Assembly (NCBI GenBank): GCA_034664085.1
Contig: JAXDII010000001.1
Coordinates: 1 to 64,000 of the forward strand
DNA length: 64,000 nucleotides
Direction: 5' to 3'
Source of the DNA: JACVRW01 sp034664085
Lineage (GTDB): Bacteria > Actinomycetota > Thermoleophilia > Solirubrobacterales > Thermoleophilaceae
Shown: positions 42,761 through 51,990 of the stretch, one piece after another
Numbering within the stretch: position 1 is the stretch's first letter
Layout: every line of letters starts with the position of its first letter
Notes under the pieces: model-generated
What the model was told of the DNA's origin: nothing
Seen by the model: only the letters and a program-made list of their open reading frames with translations
Database searches by the model: none
Position numbers and translations under genes: made by a program

Positions 42761-43685
42761 CTCGCCGGCGTTCGAAGCCGTCTTGGCCGACCGCGACGAC
42801 CTCGAGTTCACGTACTCGCTGATCGATCGGATCTTCCGGCTCAGCCTTGGCGAGCTCGCGGACTTCAGCGGAGCGAAGTACGACGGCGACTTCTCGATCA
42901 GCCTCGCCGAAGCGCAGCGGCGCAAGCACGAGTACATCGCCGAGCAGATCGGGATCGGGCCGGGGCGGAGCGTGCTCGACCTCGGCTGCGGCTGGGGCCC
43001 GCTCCTGGACTTCGCCCGGCGCGAGGGCGCCACCGGGGTCGGCGTCACCCTGTCCGCGGCGCAGGCGGCGGCCTGCCGGCGCCACGGCCTCGACGTCCAC
43101 CTGTACGACGCCCGCCGGGTCACGCGCGAGCGCTTCGGCTCGTTCGACGCCGTCGCCAGCCTCGGCGCGTTCGAGCACTTCTGCTCCCCCGAGGAGCACG
43201 GCGCCGGACTCCAGGAGGACGTCTATCGCGCACTGTTCACCCGGATCGCCAGCCTCTTGCCCGACGGCGGCCGGCTCTTCCTCCAGACGATGGTGTTCGG
43301 GCCGAACATGATCCCGCTGGAACGGATCGCCATCGACGCCCCGCGGGATTCCGACGCCTGGTACCTCGCCCTCATGGGCCGCCAGTTCCCCGGATCGTTC
43401 CTCCCCTACGGCGAGGACCAGATCGTTCGCAGCGCCGCGCCGCACTTCCGCCTGGTCTCGAGCAGCAGCGGTCGGCTCGACTACATCGAGACGATCCGCC
43501 AGTGGCGCAAGCGGTTCGCCGCGGCGAGCGCGAGAAAGACGCTGCTAAAGCTGCGGCTGCTCCCGCGCTGGCTCACCAGCGCCGACTTCCGGCTCGCGTT
43601 CACCTCGGGCGTCAGCGCCAACAGCGTCTGCTTCGAGCGCGAGCTGCTCGACCACCGCCGGCTCGTGCTGGAGAAGGCGGCGTGA
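42720..43685 (+). CDS. Cyclopropane-fatty-acid-synthase-like SAM methyltransferase
   Basis: 321 residues. SAM site VLDLGCGWGPLLDFARREGA (motif I at about 85) followed by GVGVTLSAAQA, the CFA-synthase form of motif II; ASLGAFEHF and a C-terminal helical region follow. It would transfer a methyl from SAM to the double bond made by the desaturase, giving a cyclopropane, methyl-branched or methylene chain. GTG start at 42720 has GAGGAG close by and overlaps the desaturase by 41 bases; TTG at 42783 is the alternative. Confidence 0.82.
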   Translation: MRGWSPSRRRTPTSSPAFEAVLADRDDLEFTYSLIDRIFRLSLGELADFSGAKYDGDFSISLAEAQRRKHEYIAEQIGIGPGRSVLDLGCGWGPLLDFARREGATGVGVTLSAAQAAACRRHGLDVHLYDARRVTRERFGSFDAVASLGAFEHFCSPEEHGAGLQEDVYRALFTRIASLLPDGGRLFLQTMVFGPNMIPLERIAIDAPRDSDAWYLALMGRQFPGSFLPYGEDQIVRSAAPHFRLVSSSSGRLDYIETIRQWRKRFAAASARKTLLKLRLLPRWLTSADFRLAFTSGVSANSVCFERELLDHRRLVLEKAA

Positions 43686-43696
43686 CCCGTGTTCGG

Positions 43697-43975
43697 TCAG
43701 CCGCGCGGTGCGAGCACTTCCAGCAGGTCGCCGATCTTGCTCTCGCGCGCGAGCGGCTCGGGGAGCGTGCTGTGTTCGGTGAGCGTGTAGTGGTTGCGCC
43801 GGCCCTTGCGCTCGCGCTCGAGGTATCCGGCGGCCACGAGCTCGCCGACGATCCGGTGTGCCGTGCGTTCGGTGATGCCGACCTGGTCTCCGATCTCGCG
43901 CAGGCGGACGCTTGGGTCATGCGCGATGCAGAGCAGCACCTGGCCGTGGTTGCTCAGGAAGGTCCAGTTGGTCAT
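43697..43975 (-). CDS. Small winged-helix transcriptional regulator
   Basis: 92 residues, one winged-helix domain: HGQVLLCIAHDPSVRLREIGDQVGITERTAHRIVGELVAAGYLER, with the recognition helix in TERTAHRIVGEL and a basic wing (RKGRRNHY). ArsR/MarR-like, no sensor domain. ATG 43975 was preferred over an in-frame start eight codons upstream. Divergent from the zinc-ribbon gene, which it may control. Confidence 0.82.
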   Translation of the reverse strand: MTNWTFLSNHGQVLLCIAHDPSVRLREIGDQVGITERTAHRIVGELVAAGYLERERKGRRNHYTLTEHSTLPEPLARESKIGDLLEVLAPRG

Positions 43976-44058
43976 TCGCCACCAAAAGATACCGGACACG
44001 GATTTCTAGATTTGCCGTGCTAGTGTCGAACCCGATCTTCGACAGGAAAGGGACGCTC

Positions 44059-44385
44059 GTGCCCTATCTCAAGTGTGTGTCGTGCAGGATCCGCGTCTCG
44101 GCAGCAGCAGCCGGGGCGGACCCGACGGCGGCGTCCTGTCCCGGCTGTGACCAGCCGCTCGAACCGGCCGCCTCGCTCATCGAGGTGCTGGGGTTTCGCA
44201 CGCCCCGCATCCACGACCACTCGGCCCTGCCGAGACGCCCTGACCGGGTGTCCGACATCTCCGGCGGCAGAGAGGCCGCCCAGGCTCAGCACGACGCCGA
44301 GCGCTGGCTCGACGACGGCGGCAGACCCTTGGCGTCGGCCCTCGCCGAATCGATTGCGCTGCCGCGACCCAGAGCGGGCCCGTGA
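44059..44385 (+). CDS. Zinc-ribbon protein, unknown function
   Basis: 108 residues. The N-terminus has two CxxC pairs (LKCVSCRIR and SCPGCDQPL), the spacing of a small zinc ribbon; the rest is polar and helix-poor. GTG start with AGGAAAGG seven bases upstream. Its stop overlaps the start of the alpha/beta hydrolase gene (GTGA). Divergent from the winged-helix gene. Confidence 0.65.
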   Translation: MPYLKCVSCRIRVSAAAAGADPTAASCPGCDQPLEPAASLIEVLGFRTPRIHDHSALPRRPDRVSDISGGREAAQAQHDAERWLDDGGRPLASALAESIALPRPRAGP

Positions 44386-45215
44386 ACGCGCCGGCGCCGG
44401 GGGACGGCACGATCGTCCTGATCCACGGCCTCTGGCTGACGCCGCTCAGCTGGGAGCACTGGATCGAGCGCTACCGGGCCCGCGGCCACGGGGTGCTCGC
44501 GCCGGCCTGGCCGCGCATGGACGTCCCGATCGAGGAGCTGCGCCGCGACGCCTCCGCGCTCGGCGGCCTGGGCATCACGGAGATCGTCGACCACTACGAC
44601 CAGATCATCCGCACGCTCGACAGCCCGCCGATCATCATGGGCCACTCATTCGGGGGAGCGGTCGTCCAGCTGCTGCTGGACCGGGGCCTCGGCTCTGCGG
44701 GCGTCGCCATCCACCCCGCTCCCGTGAAGGGAGTGCTGCGGCTGCCGCCGTCCGCGCTGCGAGCCGCCTTCCCGGTGCTGCGCAACCCGGCCAACCGCAA
44801 GCGCGCGGTCGGGCTCACTCACGAGCAGTTCCACTACGCGTTCACGAACACGATGAGCGAAGCGGACTCGAAGGCGGCATACGAGCGCTACCACGTGCCC
44901 GGCTCCGGCCGGATGCTGTTCCAGGCCGCCACGGCGAACCTCAACCCCCGCGCCCCCAGCAAGGTCGACTTCCACAGCGCCGATCGCGCTCCGCTGCTGG
45001 TCTTCGGCGGCGACAAGGACCACACCGTCCCGACTTCGCTGAGCAAGGAGATCGCCACGCGCCAGAGCAAGGCCAGCTCGCCCACCGAGTACAAGGAATG
45101 GCTCGGTCGCAGCCACTTCACGTGCGGCCAGGAGGGCTGGGAGGCGGTGGCGGACTACGCGCTCGACTGGAGCACCCGGCAGGCCCCTGCGCTTCATCCG
45201 GCCGCTGCGCGATGA
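44382..45215 (+). CDS. Alpha/beta hydrolase
   Basis: 277 residues. HGLWLTP is the oxyanion loop, MGHSFGGAVV (nucleophile Ser at about 90) the elbow, FGGDKDHTVP holds the acid at about 210 and RSHFTC the His at about 247. Intact triad, with a lid domain between about 120 and 185. Esterase, lipase or haloperoxidase-like activity is possible; substrate unknown. Translationally coupled to the zinc-ribbon gene; its last 22 bases overlap the convergent amidase gene. Confidence 0.85.
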   Translation: MNAPAPGDGTIVLIHGLWLTPLSWEHWIERYRARGHGVLAPAWPRMDVPIEELRRDASALGGLGITEIVDHYDQIIRTLDSPPIIMGHSFGGAVVQLLLDRGLGSAGVAIHPAPVKGVLRLPPSALRAAFPVLRNPANRKRAVGLTHEQFHYAFTNTMSEADSKAAYERYHVPGSGRMLFQAATANLNPRAPSKVDFHSADRAPLLVFGGDKDHTVPTSLSKEIATRQSKASSPTEYKEWLGRSHFTCGQEGWEAVADYALDWSTRQAPALHPAAAR

Positions 45216-46591
45216 GCCTCGGGCACGCCTAGCGCCGTCTGCAGCTCGATCCCGCGGTCCAACAAGCCGGGCTCGTCGGCGGGCGCCCCGATCAGCGAGA
45301 CCCCTACGGGCAGGCCGCTCCGCGTGCCGAGGCCGGCCGGGAGCGCGGCGACGGGGAACCCGGTCCAGTTCCAGTAGTGCGTGAAGGCGATGTAGGCGAT
45401 CGCCTCGTCGGTGAAGAACGCGTCGTAGCCGTGGCCGCGGCGCGGCGCGACGATTGGGACGGTCGGCTCGATCACTGCGTCGATGCGGTGCTCGGCCAGC
45501 CAGTCCACCCACTCCGCCGCGTGCTCTGTGCGCTGCATCTGGACGTCGCCGTACTCCGCCCCTGTCATCGCGCGCTCGTCGCCGTACTCGAGCAGCTCGC
45601 GCGTGGAGGTGCGCAGCTCCCGGCGGTCGGTCCCGAGGCGCTGATGGTGGCCGACCATGTCGGCGGTGAGCACGTCGAGGAAGTCGCTGCCGAGGTCGAG
45701 CGAGGCGGCGGGCGGCGGCGGCTCGACGACCTCGGCCCCCAGCTCGCGGCAGGCCGCCACCGCGCGCTCCAGGCCCTCGGTGACGTCGGCGTCGGTCTCG
45801 ACAACCGCAATTCGCGGCGACAGCGCTAGCCGCGCTCCGCTCAGCGAGGCGCCGCGGCTGCCCTGCTCCGCCCCGGTCAGAGCCTGCAGCGCGATCGCGC
45901 AGTCGGCGAGGCTGCGCGCCATCGGCCCGGCGTGGTCGAGGCTGGCGCTCAACGGCACGACGCCGCGCAGCGGCAGCACGCCGCGCGTTGGCTTGATCGT
46001 CGAGGTGCCCGACAGTGCAGACGGGATGCGCAGCGAGCCGGCGGTGTCGGTGCCGGTGGCCAGCGGGATCATGTTGGCCGCCAGGGCGGCCGCGGAGCCG
46101 CCGCTCGAGCCCCCCGCCGTCCGGTCCAGCGCCCACGGGTTGCCGACCTGGTCGGTCGAGCCGCCCGCGGCGCACTCGTGCGTGTGCAGGTGCCCGACCA
46201 GCACGGCGCCCTGGCGCGCCAGCCGGGCCCAGACGTCGCAGTCGGCCTGCGGCTCCAGCCGAACCGCGCCGCTGGAGGCGGTCAGCGGCCGGCCCGCAAC
46301 GCCGTAGAGGTCCTTCAGCCCGATCGGGATGCCGCAGAGCGCCGGCGCGGGGCCCAGCTCGGCGACGGCGCTCGCACTCAGCCGCTCGTCGGCGCGCGCG
46401 GCGGCGGCGCGCGCGTCCTCCTCGTAAAGCCGCACCCATGCGTTGATCGCGTCGGGCCGCCCGTCGAAGCTCGGCGGTCCGTCCGCGGCGACGCGCTCCA
46501 GGTGGGCCTCGAGCAGCTCGCTCGCCGTCATCCAGCGCTCGGCGAGCAGTGCCGAGCTCTCGCCCACGCTCAGCCCGGTGAGGTCCGTCAC
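45194..46591 (-). CDS. Amidase-signature family amidase
   Basis: 465 residues. The Ser-cisSer-Lys triad is complete: Lys in GIPIGLKDLYGV (about 90), cis-Ser in TAGGSSGGSAAALA (about 160) and nucleophile Ser in TDTAGSLRIPSA (about 185). It hydrolyses a carboxamide; GatA is unlikely because no gatB or gatC lies nearby. GTG start overlapping the SnoaL-like gene (GTGA), so the two are coupled. Confidence 0.9.
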   Translation of the reverse strand: MTDLTGLSVGESSALLAERWMTASELLEAHLERVAADGPPSFDGRPDAINAWVRLYEEDARAAAARADERLSASAVAELGPAPALCGIPIGLKDLYGVAGRPLTASSGAVRLEPQADCDVWARLARQGAVLVGHLHTHECAAGGSTDQVGNPWALDRTAGGSSGGSAAALAANMIPLATGTDTAGSLRIPSALSGTSTIKPTRGVLPLRGVVPLSASLDHAGPMARSLADCAIALQALTGAEQGSRGASLSGARLALSPRIAVVETDADVTEGLERAVAACRELGAEVVEPPPPAASLDLGSDFLDVLTADMVGHHQRLGTDRRELRTSTRELLEYGDERAMTGAEYGDVQMQRTEHAAEWVDWLAEHRIDAVIEPTVPIVAPRRGHGYDAFFTDEAIAYIAFTHYWNWTGFPVAALPAGLGTRSGLPVGVSLIGAPADEPGLLDRGIELQTALGVPEAHRAAAG

Positions 46592-47007
46592 GGTGTGGCC
46601 GCGGCCTGCGCCTCGCGCTCGGCGAACGCCGCGCGCCCCCGGTCCGGGTCGAAGTGGACCTCGTACTGGCGGACCGCCCCGTCGCGCCACAGCGACAGCT
46701 CCCACGAGAGCTGCTTGATCTCGAGGTCGCTCTCGTGGGTGGACCCGCGGTACTCCACGGTCGCGAGGATCCACTCGCCGACCGCCTTCATCGACTTGGG
46801 CTCGATCCGCATGGTCGCCCACGCCGCGCCCCAGCGCTCGATCAGCGCCCGGTAGTCGGCGCGTCCGCGGTACGTGCCCGACTCGAAGTTGGGGGGCGCC
46901 ACGTACACCTCGACGTCCTCTCCGAACAGCTCGAGCATGCTGTCGAAGTCGCCTCGACCGTACAGCTCGTAGGCGCGTCTGCAGAGGGCCAGCGACTCCT
47001 CAGCCAT
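46588..47007 (-). CDS. SnoaL-like / NTF2-fold protein
   Basis: 139 residues, one cone-shaped NTF2 fold: LCRRAYELYGRGDFDSMLELFGEDVEVY, then TYRGRADYRALIERW. Members are isomerases, cyclases or ligand-binding proteins; many are unknown. An in-frame ATG five codons upstream is also possible. Coupled to the amidase gene, so it may act on the same compound. Confidence 0.78.
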   Translation of the reverse strand: MAEESLALCRRAYELYGRGDFDSMLELFGEDVEVYVAPPNFESGTYRGRADYRALIERWGAAWATMRIEPKSMKAVGEWILATVEYRGSTHESDLEIKQLSWELSLWRDGAVRQYEVHFDPDRGRAAFAEREAQAAATP

Positions 47008-47138
47008 CGCGCGCAGAATCATATGCGGACCGCACCGAGGCCGGTTAGGCTGGCCGCGCGACGCGAGCCTCGAGGTGGGCAAGGCCCGGCGATCGGGGCG
47101 GCCGATCCGGCGAGCGCCCCAGGCGCCTGCGAGCGCCG

Positions 47139-47564
47139 CTAGCCGCGGGGTGGGACCACCAGGACCGGCTGGCGCGCGACGTGCAGCAGCCGCTGCGTGA
47201 CGCTGCCCACGATCAGCCCGGCGACCGGCGACAGGCCGCGCGTGCCGACCACGATCAGGTCCGCCCCCGCCTCGTCGGCGATCTCGGCGATCGCGGACGC
47301 CGGCCCGCCGAGCATGATCTGGCGGATCTCGACGCTCGTCTCGATGGCCTCGGCCGTGGCGATCTCCTCGGCCAGCCGGCGAATCTCCGCCTGGATCTCG
47401 TCCTCGGTGGCGATGATCGGGCCCCCGCCCTTGCCGACGACGTCCTGCTCCACGTGGGCGATCACGAGCCTCGCTCCGTCCCGCTTCGCCAGCTCGACCG
47501 CCACCGGAGTGGCGTGGCGCGACCCATCCGACCCGTCCAGCCCAAGCACGATCGTCTTGAACAT
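47139..47564 (-). CDS. Universal stress protein (ATP-binding type)
   Basis: 141 residues, one USP domain: KTIVLGLDGSDGSRHA at the N-terminus and VVGTRGLSPVAGLIVGSVTQRLL at the C-terminus, which matches the G-2x-G-9x-G-(S/T) ATP-binding motif. Stress, redox or hypoxia response is typical. Well-placed AAGGGGGG. Divergent from a second USP gene across 96 bases. Confidence 0.9.
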   Translation of the reverse strand: MFKTIVLGLDGSDGSRHATPVAVELAKRDGARLVIAHVEQDVVGKGGGPIIATEDEIQAEIRRLAEEIATAEAIETSVEIRQIMLGGPASAIAEIADEAGADLIVVGTRGLSPVAGLIVGSVTQRLLHVARQPVLVVPPRG

Positions 47565-47660
47565 CTTCCCCCCTTCGGGTTAACGGCTCTTCACTCCAAT
47601 GGGCCACTTCGCCTGGAAGTCAATGGACACCGGGACGCCGAGCGGAGATACTCGCCGGCC

Positions 47661-48089
47661 ATGGTGTCCACCGTCGCCGTCGGCGTAGACGGGTCACCGA
47701 CCGCCGCGGAGGCGGTCCGGATGGCCGCGGAGCTGGCGCGGCGCTTCGAGGCCGAGCTGGTGCTGCTGAGCGCCTTCCGCGAGCCGCACGGCACGAGCGG
47801 CGCCCCGATCGACGACGCGGTCGAGCTGCAGTGGGCGAACAACTCGGCGGCGCGCCTGCGCGAGACGCTCGCCCGCTCGGAGGACGATCTGCGGCGTGAC
47901 GGCATCGAATGCCGCACGCTGATCGACGAGGGCGACCCCGGCGAGGTGCTCGTGCGCCTCGCCGAGGAGTGCGGCGCGGACGTGCTCGTGGTCGGCAACA
48001 AGGGCATGCAGCGGCGCGTGCTCGGCAGCGTTCCGAACACCGTCACGCACAGGGCGACCTGCTCGGTGCTGGTCGTCAAGACGACCTAG
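47661..48089 (+). CDS. Universal stress protein
   Basis: 142 residues, one USP domain: TVAVGVDGSPTAAEAV and VVGNKGMQRRVLGSVPNTVTH. The ATP motif has shorter spacing than in its neighbour at 47139 but keeps the glycines. The start was placed at ATG 47661, where the family alignment begins. The two genes face apart and probably share a stress-responsive control region. Confidence 0.88.
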   Translation: MVSTVAVGVDGSPTAAEAVRMAAELARRFEAELVLLSAFREPHGTSGAPIDDAVELQWANNSAARLRETLARSEDDLRRDGIECRTLIDEGDPGEVLVRLAEECGADVLVVGNKGMQRRVLGSVPNTVTHRATCSVLVVKTT

Positions 48090-48142
48090 CTGCGCCCCCG
48101 CGGGCGAACACAGCCTCCAGGCCGGCTAGTCTCGTCCGTTTG

Positions 48143-50368
48143 ATGTCCGACGCGATCGACAACGACTCGGAGCACGCGGAGGGCCGCGTCTGGCTGCGCG
48201 ACGACGATCCCAGCGACCGGGAGCTCGTCTTCGCCTTCCCCCTCGACGAGGTGCTCAACGAGGCCGTCAAGCGGCTCCCCAAGCGCTGGTTCGACTGGCG
48301 CCGCAGGCACTGGCGCGTGCCCGCCGATCCGCGCATCGCGAAGCTTGTCGAAGACCTGCTCGGGCGCTTTCCGCAACTGACGCCCACCCCCGAGGTGCTC
48401 CGGTGGCTGAAGGAGTCCGACCGCTGGCGCGGTGTGGCGACCGTGGTCGCCCACGAGGACGCCGGCGCATTCCTGGTGCGCACCCTCTCGGGCGACCCAC
48501 CCAGCGTCTTCCAGGGCGCCGAGCCCGCCGGAGACGGCAAGGTGCTGCTCCCGTTCGCGGCGCCGGGCGCCCGGGGGATGGCGCGGCTCGAGGGGCTCAA
48601 CCTCGACGACCTGGCGCGCACCTGCGCGCGCGAGCTGTCGGAGGGCCTCGAGCCGGCGCCGGCAGAGCTGTCGGTCGAGATCGGCGAGCACGGCGAGCCG
48701 GACGTGACGCTCTACACGCTCTGGGACGCGCGCCACGCACAGGCCTTCAGGCGGCTCCCTGAGGCGCGCCTGGTGCATCGGTCGGGCCGCTTCTTCGGGC
48801 GCGACGGCGCCTGGGCCGTGGCCGTGCCCGCCGACGCCGCCCTGGCCCAGCAGCTTTCGGAGTTCCTCGCCGAGCGGCCCGAGCTGCACGTGGAGGAGCC
48901 GGTGCGCGAGCTGCTCGAGGAGCTCATGGCAGAGCACGAGCGCGCCTCGCGGACCGTGGCCCTCTCGAGGGCCGAGGACGCGGAGCTCGACGACCTCGAG
49001 CTGGGCGGCGAGCTGCACCCCTTCCAGCGCGCCGGCGTCCGCTACGCGCTCGAGCGGCGCCGCACGTTCATCGCCGACGAGCAGGGCCTCGGCAAGACCG
49101 TGCAGGCGCTGGCGACGCTCGAGGCCGACGGCGCGTTCCCGGCCGTCGTCGTGTGCCCGGCCAGCATGAAGCTGATGTGGGAGCGCGAGGCCTCGCGCTG
49201 GCTGCCCCGGCGCAGCTGCGCGGTGCTCGACGGTCGCAACGGCGGCACCTGGACCGAGGACACCCTCGACGCCGAGATCGTGGTGCTCAACTACGACATC
49301 CTCGAGGCGCATCTCGCTCAGCTCGTCGCGCGCCGGCCGCGCGCGCTCGTGCTCGACGAGTCGCACTACGTCAAGAACCCGGGCGCGCGACGCACCAAGG
49401 CGGCGATCGCGCTGGCCGAGCAGCTCGCCCCCGAGGCCCTGCGCCTCGCGCTGACCGGCACGCCGGTCCTCAACCGGCCCGACGAGCTGATCTCGCAGCT
49501 GCGCGCCCTGGGCCGCCTGGGCGAGTTCGGCAGCGGCGCCCGCCTGTCGCGGCGCTTCCGCGCCGCCGCCAGCGACGACCGGCTCCACTGGAACCTGCGC
49601 GCCCGCTGCTACGTGCGGCGGACGAAGGCGCAGGTGCTCCCCCAGCTCCCCTCCAAGCGCCACGACACGGTGCCGGTCCTGCTCTCGAACGAGCACGAGT
49701 ACCGGCTCGCCGAGCAGGACGTGATCGCCTGGCTCCAGACGCTGCCGCTCGACCTGCGCACGCTCGACGCCAAGGTCGCCGCCGCGCTGCGGGCCGAGCA
49801 GCTCGTGAGGCTCAACAACCTGCGGCAGCTCGCGGCGCGCGGCAAGCTGCCGACGGCGCTCGCCTGGATCGGCGACTTCCTGGCCTCGGGGGAACCGCTG
49901 GTGGTGTTCGCCGAGCACGTCGCCACCCAGCGCGCGGTGCTCGAGCGCTTCCCCGACGCCGAGCACATCCTCGGCGCCGACTCCACGCACAACCGCCAGC
50001 GCGCCGTCGACGCGTTCCAGCGCGAGGACGGTCCGCAGCTGATCGTCTGCTCGATGAAGGCGGCCTCGCAGGGCCTGACCCTCACCCGCGCCTCCAACGT
50101 CGCCTTCCTCGAGCTGGACTGGACGCCGGCCCGCCACGACCAGGCCGAGGACCGCCTGCACCGGATCGGCCAGGAGAGCGCCGTCACCGCGTGGTACCTG
50201 CTTGCGCCGAACACGATCGACGAGACGATGGCCGAGCTGCTCCAGCGCAAGCGCAGCGTGATCGACGCCGTCACCGAGGGCCAGGTGCGGGACGAGGAGC
50301 GGCTGGTGGACGCGGTCATCCGCGAGCTGCGGGGCAAGCCTTTCCGCCACCTGCGCGTAGTCGCCTGA
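48143..50368 (+). CDS. SNF2-family helicase, SMARCAL1/HARP-like
   Basis: 741 residues. N-terminal part has RWFDWRRRHWRVPADP (about 40-60), resembling the HARP DNA-annealing motif. The SNF2 motor follows: DEQGLGKTVQA (motif I, about 312), LVLDESHYVKN (motif II), LALTGTPVLNR (III), then MKAASQGLTL and DQAEDRLHRIGQ (V and VI). SMARCAL1-type proteins anneal ssDNA and reverse stalled forks. All motor motifs are intact. It stands alone between the USP gene and a PAS regulator. Confidence 0.9.
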   Translation: MSDAIDNDSEHAEGRVWLRDDDPSDRELVFAFPLDEVLNEAVKRLPKRWFDWRRRHWRVPADPRIAKLVEDLLGRFPQLTPTPEVLRWLKESDRWRGVATVVAHEDAGAFLVRTLSGDPPSVFQGAEPAGDGKVLLPFAAPGARGMARLEGLNLDDLARTCARELSEGLEPAPAELSVEIGEHGEPDVTLYTLWDARHAQAFRRLPEARLVHRSGRFFGRDGAWAVAVPADAALAQQLSEFLAERPELHVEEPVRELLEELMAEHERASRTVALSRAEDAELDDLELGGELHPFQRAGVRYALERRRTFIADEQGLGKTVQALATLEADGAFPAVVVCPASMKLMWEREASRWLPRRSCAVLDGRNGGTWTEDTLDAEIVVLNYDILEAHLAQLVARRPRALVLDESHYVKNPGARRTKAAIALAEQLAPEALRLALTGTPVLNRPDELISQLRALGRLGEFGSGARLSRRFRAAASDDRLHWNLRARCYVRRTKAQVLPQLPSKRHDTVPVLLSNEHEYRLAEQDVIAWLQTLPLDLRTLDAKVAAALRAEQLVRLNNLRQLAARGKLPTALAWIGDFLASGEPLVVFAEHVATQRAVLERFPDAEHILGADSTHNRQRAVDAFQREDGPQLIVCSMKAASQGLTLTRASNVAFLELDWTPARHDQAEDRLHRIGQESAVTAWYLLAPNTIDETMAELLQRKRSVIDAVTEGQVRDEERLVDAVIRELRGKPFRHLRVVA

Positions 50369-50392
50369 ACGACGCTACCCTCGGCCCGACGG

Positions 50393-51907
50393 ATGGGTCG
50401 CGAAGACGCTCGCGCGGAGGGCCTCAAGGAAGAGGCAGCGGACTGGACGCCGCTGGTAGTCGAGGCTGCCCTCGACGCGATCGTCACGATCGACGAGACC
50501 GGCCGGGTCGTGCGCTTCAACCGCGCGGCCGAGCGCATGTTCGGCTACCCGCGTGCTGAGGCAATCGGCGAGCAGCTGGTCGACCTGGTCATCCCGGAGG
50601 ACCTGAAGGCGGCGCACCTGTCCAGGCTGTTCCAGCTCGGCAGAGGCGAGCCGCCGCGCGCCCTCGACCGCAGGATGCAGCTGCGCGCCCTGCACAAGTC
50701 CGGTGAGGAGTTCCCGATCGAGCTGATCATCACCCGCACGTGCGAGGCGCCCCTGCTGTTCACCGGCTTCGTCCGCGACCTGACGCCCCTCAGGCACGCC
50801 GAGTACCGGGGCACGCAGGTGGAGGGACTGCTCGCAACCGCCGAGGAGCTGGCCCTCATGGGCAGCTGGGAGCTCGATCTGCGGACGGACGAGGCGATCT
50901 GGTCGGACGGCATGTACCGGATCCAGGGGTTCGAGCCGGGCGAAGTCTCCCCGAGCATCGGCATGTACCTGGAGCTCATCCACGAGGAGGATCGTGAGCG
51001 CGTGACGCATCTGCTCACCACCGTCGCCAAGCGGCCCGAGCGCCTGCTCGGCCGCGAGGTGAGCATGGAGTACCGGTCGGTTCGTCCAGACGGCGCCGTC
51101 CGCGACATACGCGTCCGCGGGCGGGTCGAGGCCGATGTGGCCGGAAAGCCGCTGCGGTGGGTGGGCATGGCGCAGGACGTGACCGACCAGCGGGTCACGG
51201 AGCGCGAGCTGCACGCGCACTACGCGGTCAGTCAGGCCCTGCGCGACTGGGAGTCGTTCGAGGAGGGCGTCGTGGGGCTGCTGCGGCGCCTCGGCACGGC
51301 ACTCGACTTCCCGCTCGGCTGCCTGTGGACGCCGGACTCGAACGGACGCCTGACCTGCCGCGCCTTCTGGAGCGCCCCGGGAGTTGAGGGCGGGGAGTTC
51401 GAGGCGGTCACGCGCGAGACCTCCCTGGCGCCCGGCCGGGGCGTCCCCGGACGCGCGTGGGAGACCTGCCAGGCGCTCATCATCGAGGAGCTCTCCACGG
51501 ACCCGCGCTTCCTGCGGCGCGCGGCCGCCGCCGAGCAGGGGCTGCGTTCCGGGCTCGCCTTCCCCGCCGTATCGGAGCACGGGCCGCTGGCCGTCCTCTC
51601 CTTCTACGGCTTCGACCTGCGTCAGCCCAGCGAGCGGCTGCTGCGCACGCTCGACGGCATCGGCACCGAGCTCGGGCGCTTCCTCGAGCGCCGCCGCGCG
51701 GACCTGGGGACGCGGCGCCTCTCGAAGCGGGAGCTGGAGGTGCTGGAGCTGGCCGCCGAGGGCAACACCGGGCCGCAGATCGCCGAGCAGCTCGTGCTGG
51801 GACCGGCGACGGTGAAGACCCATTTCGAGCACATCTACGAGAAGCTCGGCGTCAGCGACCGCGCCGCGGCGGTGGCGCACGCGCTGCGGATCGGACTGAT
51901 CCGGTAG
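50393..51907 (+). CDS. PAS-PAS-GAF-LuxR sensory regulator
   Basis: 504 residues. PAS1 about 20-130 (ALDAIVTIDETGRVVRFN), PAS2 about 145-265 (LALMGSWELDLRTDEAIW with a PAC tail), GAF about 280-420 and a LuxR-type helix-turn-helix at about 435-500 (LSKRELEVLELAAEGNTG; TVKTHFEHIYEKLGV). A one-component regulator, soluble, sensing an unknown small ligand, light or redox state through its PAS/GAF domains. 24 bases after the helicase gene. Confidence 0.88.
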   Translation: MGREDARAEGLKEEAADWTPLVVEAALDAIVTIDETGRVVRFNRAAERMFGYPRAEAIGEQLVDLVIPEDLKAAHLSRLFQLGRGEPPRALDRRMQLRALHKSGEEFPIELIITRTCEAPLLFTGFVRDLTPLRHAEYRGTQVEGLLATAEELALMGSWELDLRTDEAIWSDGMYRIQGFEPGEVSPSIGMYLELIHEEDRERVTHLLTTVAKRPERLLGREVSMEYRSVRPDGAVRDIRVRGRVEADVAGKPLRWVGMAQDVTDQRVTERELHAHYAVSQALRDWESFEEGVVGLLRRLGTALDFPLGCLWTPDSNGRLTCRAFWSAPGVEGGEFEAVTRETSLAPGRGVPGRAWETCQALIIEELSTDPRFLRRAAAAEQGLRSGLAFPAVSEHGPLAVLSFYGFDLRQPSERLLRTLDGIGTELGRFLERRRADLGTRRLSKRELEVLELAAEGNTGPQIAEQLVLGPATVKTHFEHIYEKLGVSDRAAAVAHALRIGLIR

Positions 51908-51990
51908 TCCACCATTTGGCGGATAGACAATGTGCTTAATCCCCCAAACGGCGGATCACGCGGCGGACCTCGGCGTCGATCAATGAAGCA

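Noticed and set aside
45194..46591. GatA subunit of the tRNA amidotransferase
   Set aside because: No gatB or gatC in the window and the gene is coupled to a SnoaL-like gene, so a stand-alone amidase is more likely.
48086..50350. 754-residue open frame opposite the SNF2 helicase
   Set aside because: Antisense shadow of a long GC-rich gene; no recognisable domain, whereas the plus strand has all helicase motifs.
51908..51990. Imperfect inverted repeat CCATTTGG / CCAAACGG upstream of the PAS-EAL gene
   Set aside because: One mismatch in eight, a spacer of about 30 bases and no promoter-like boxes in register; too weak to call an operator or terminator.
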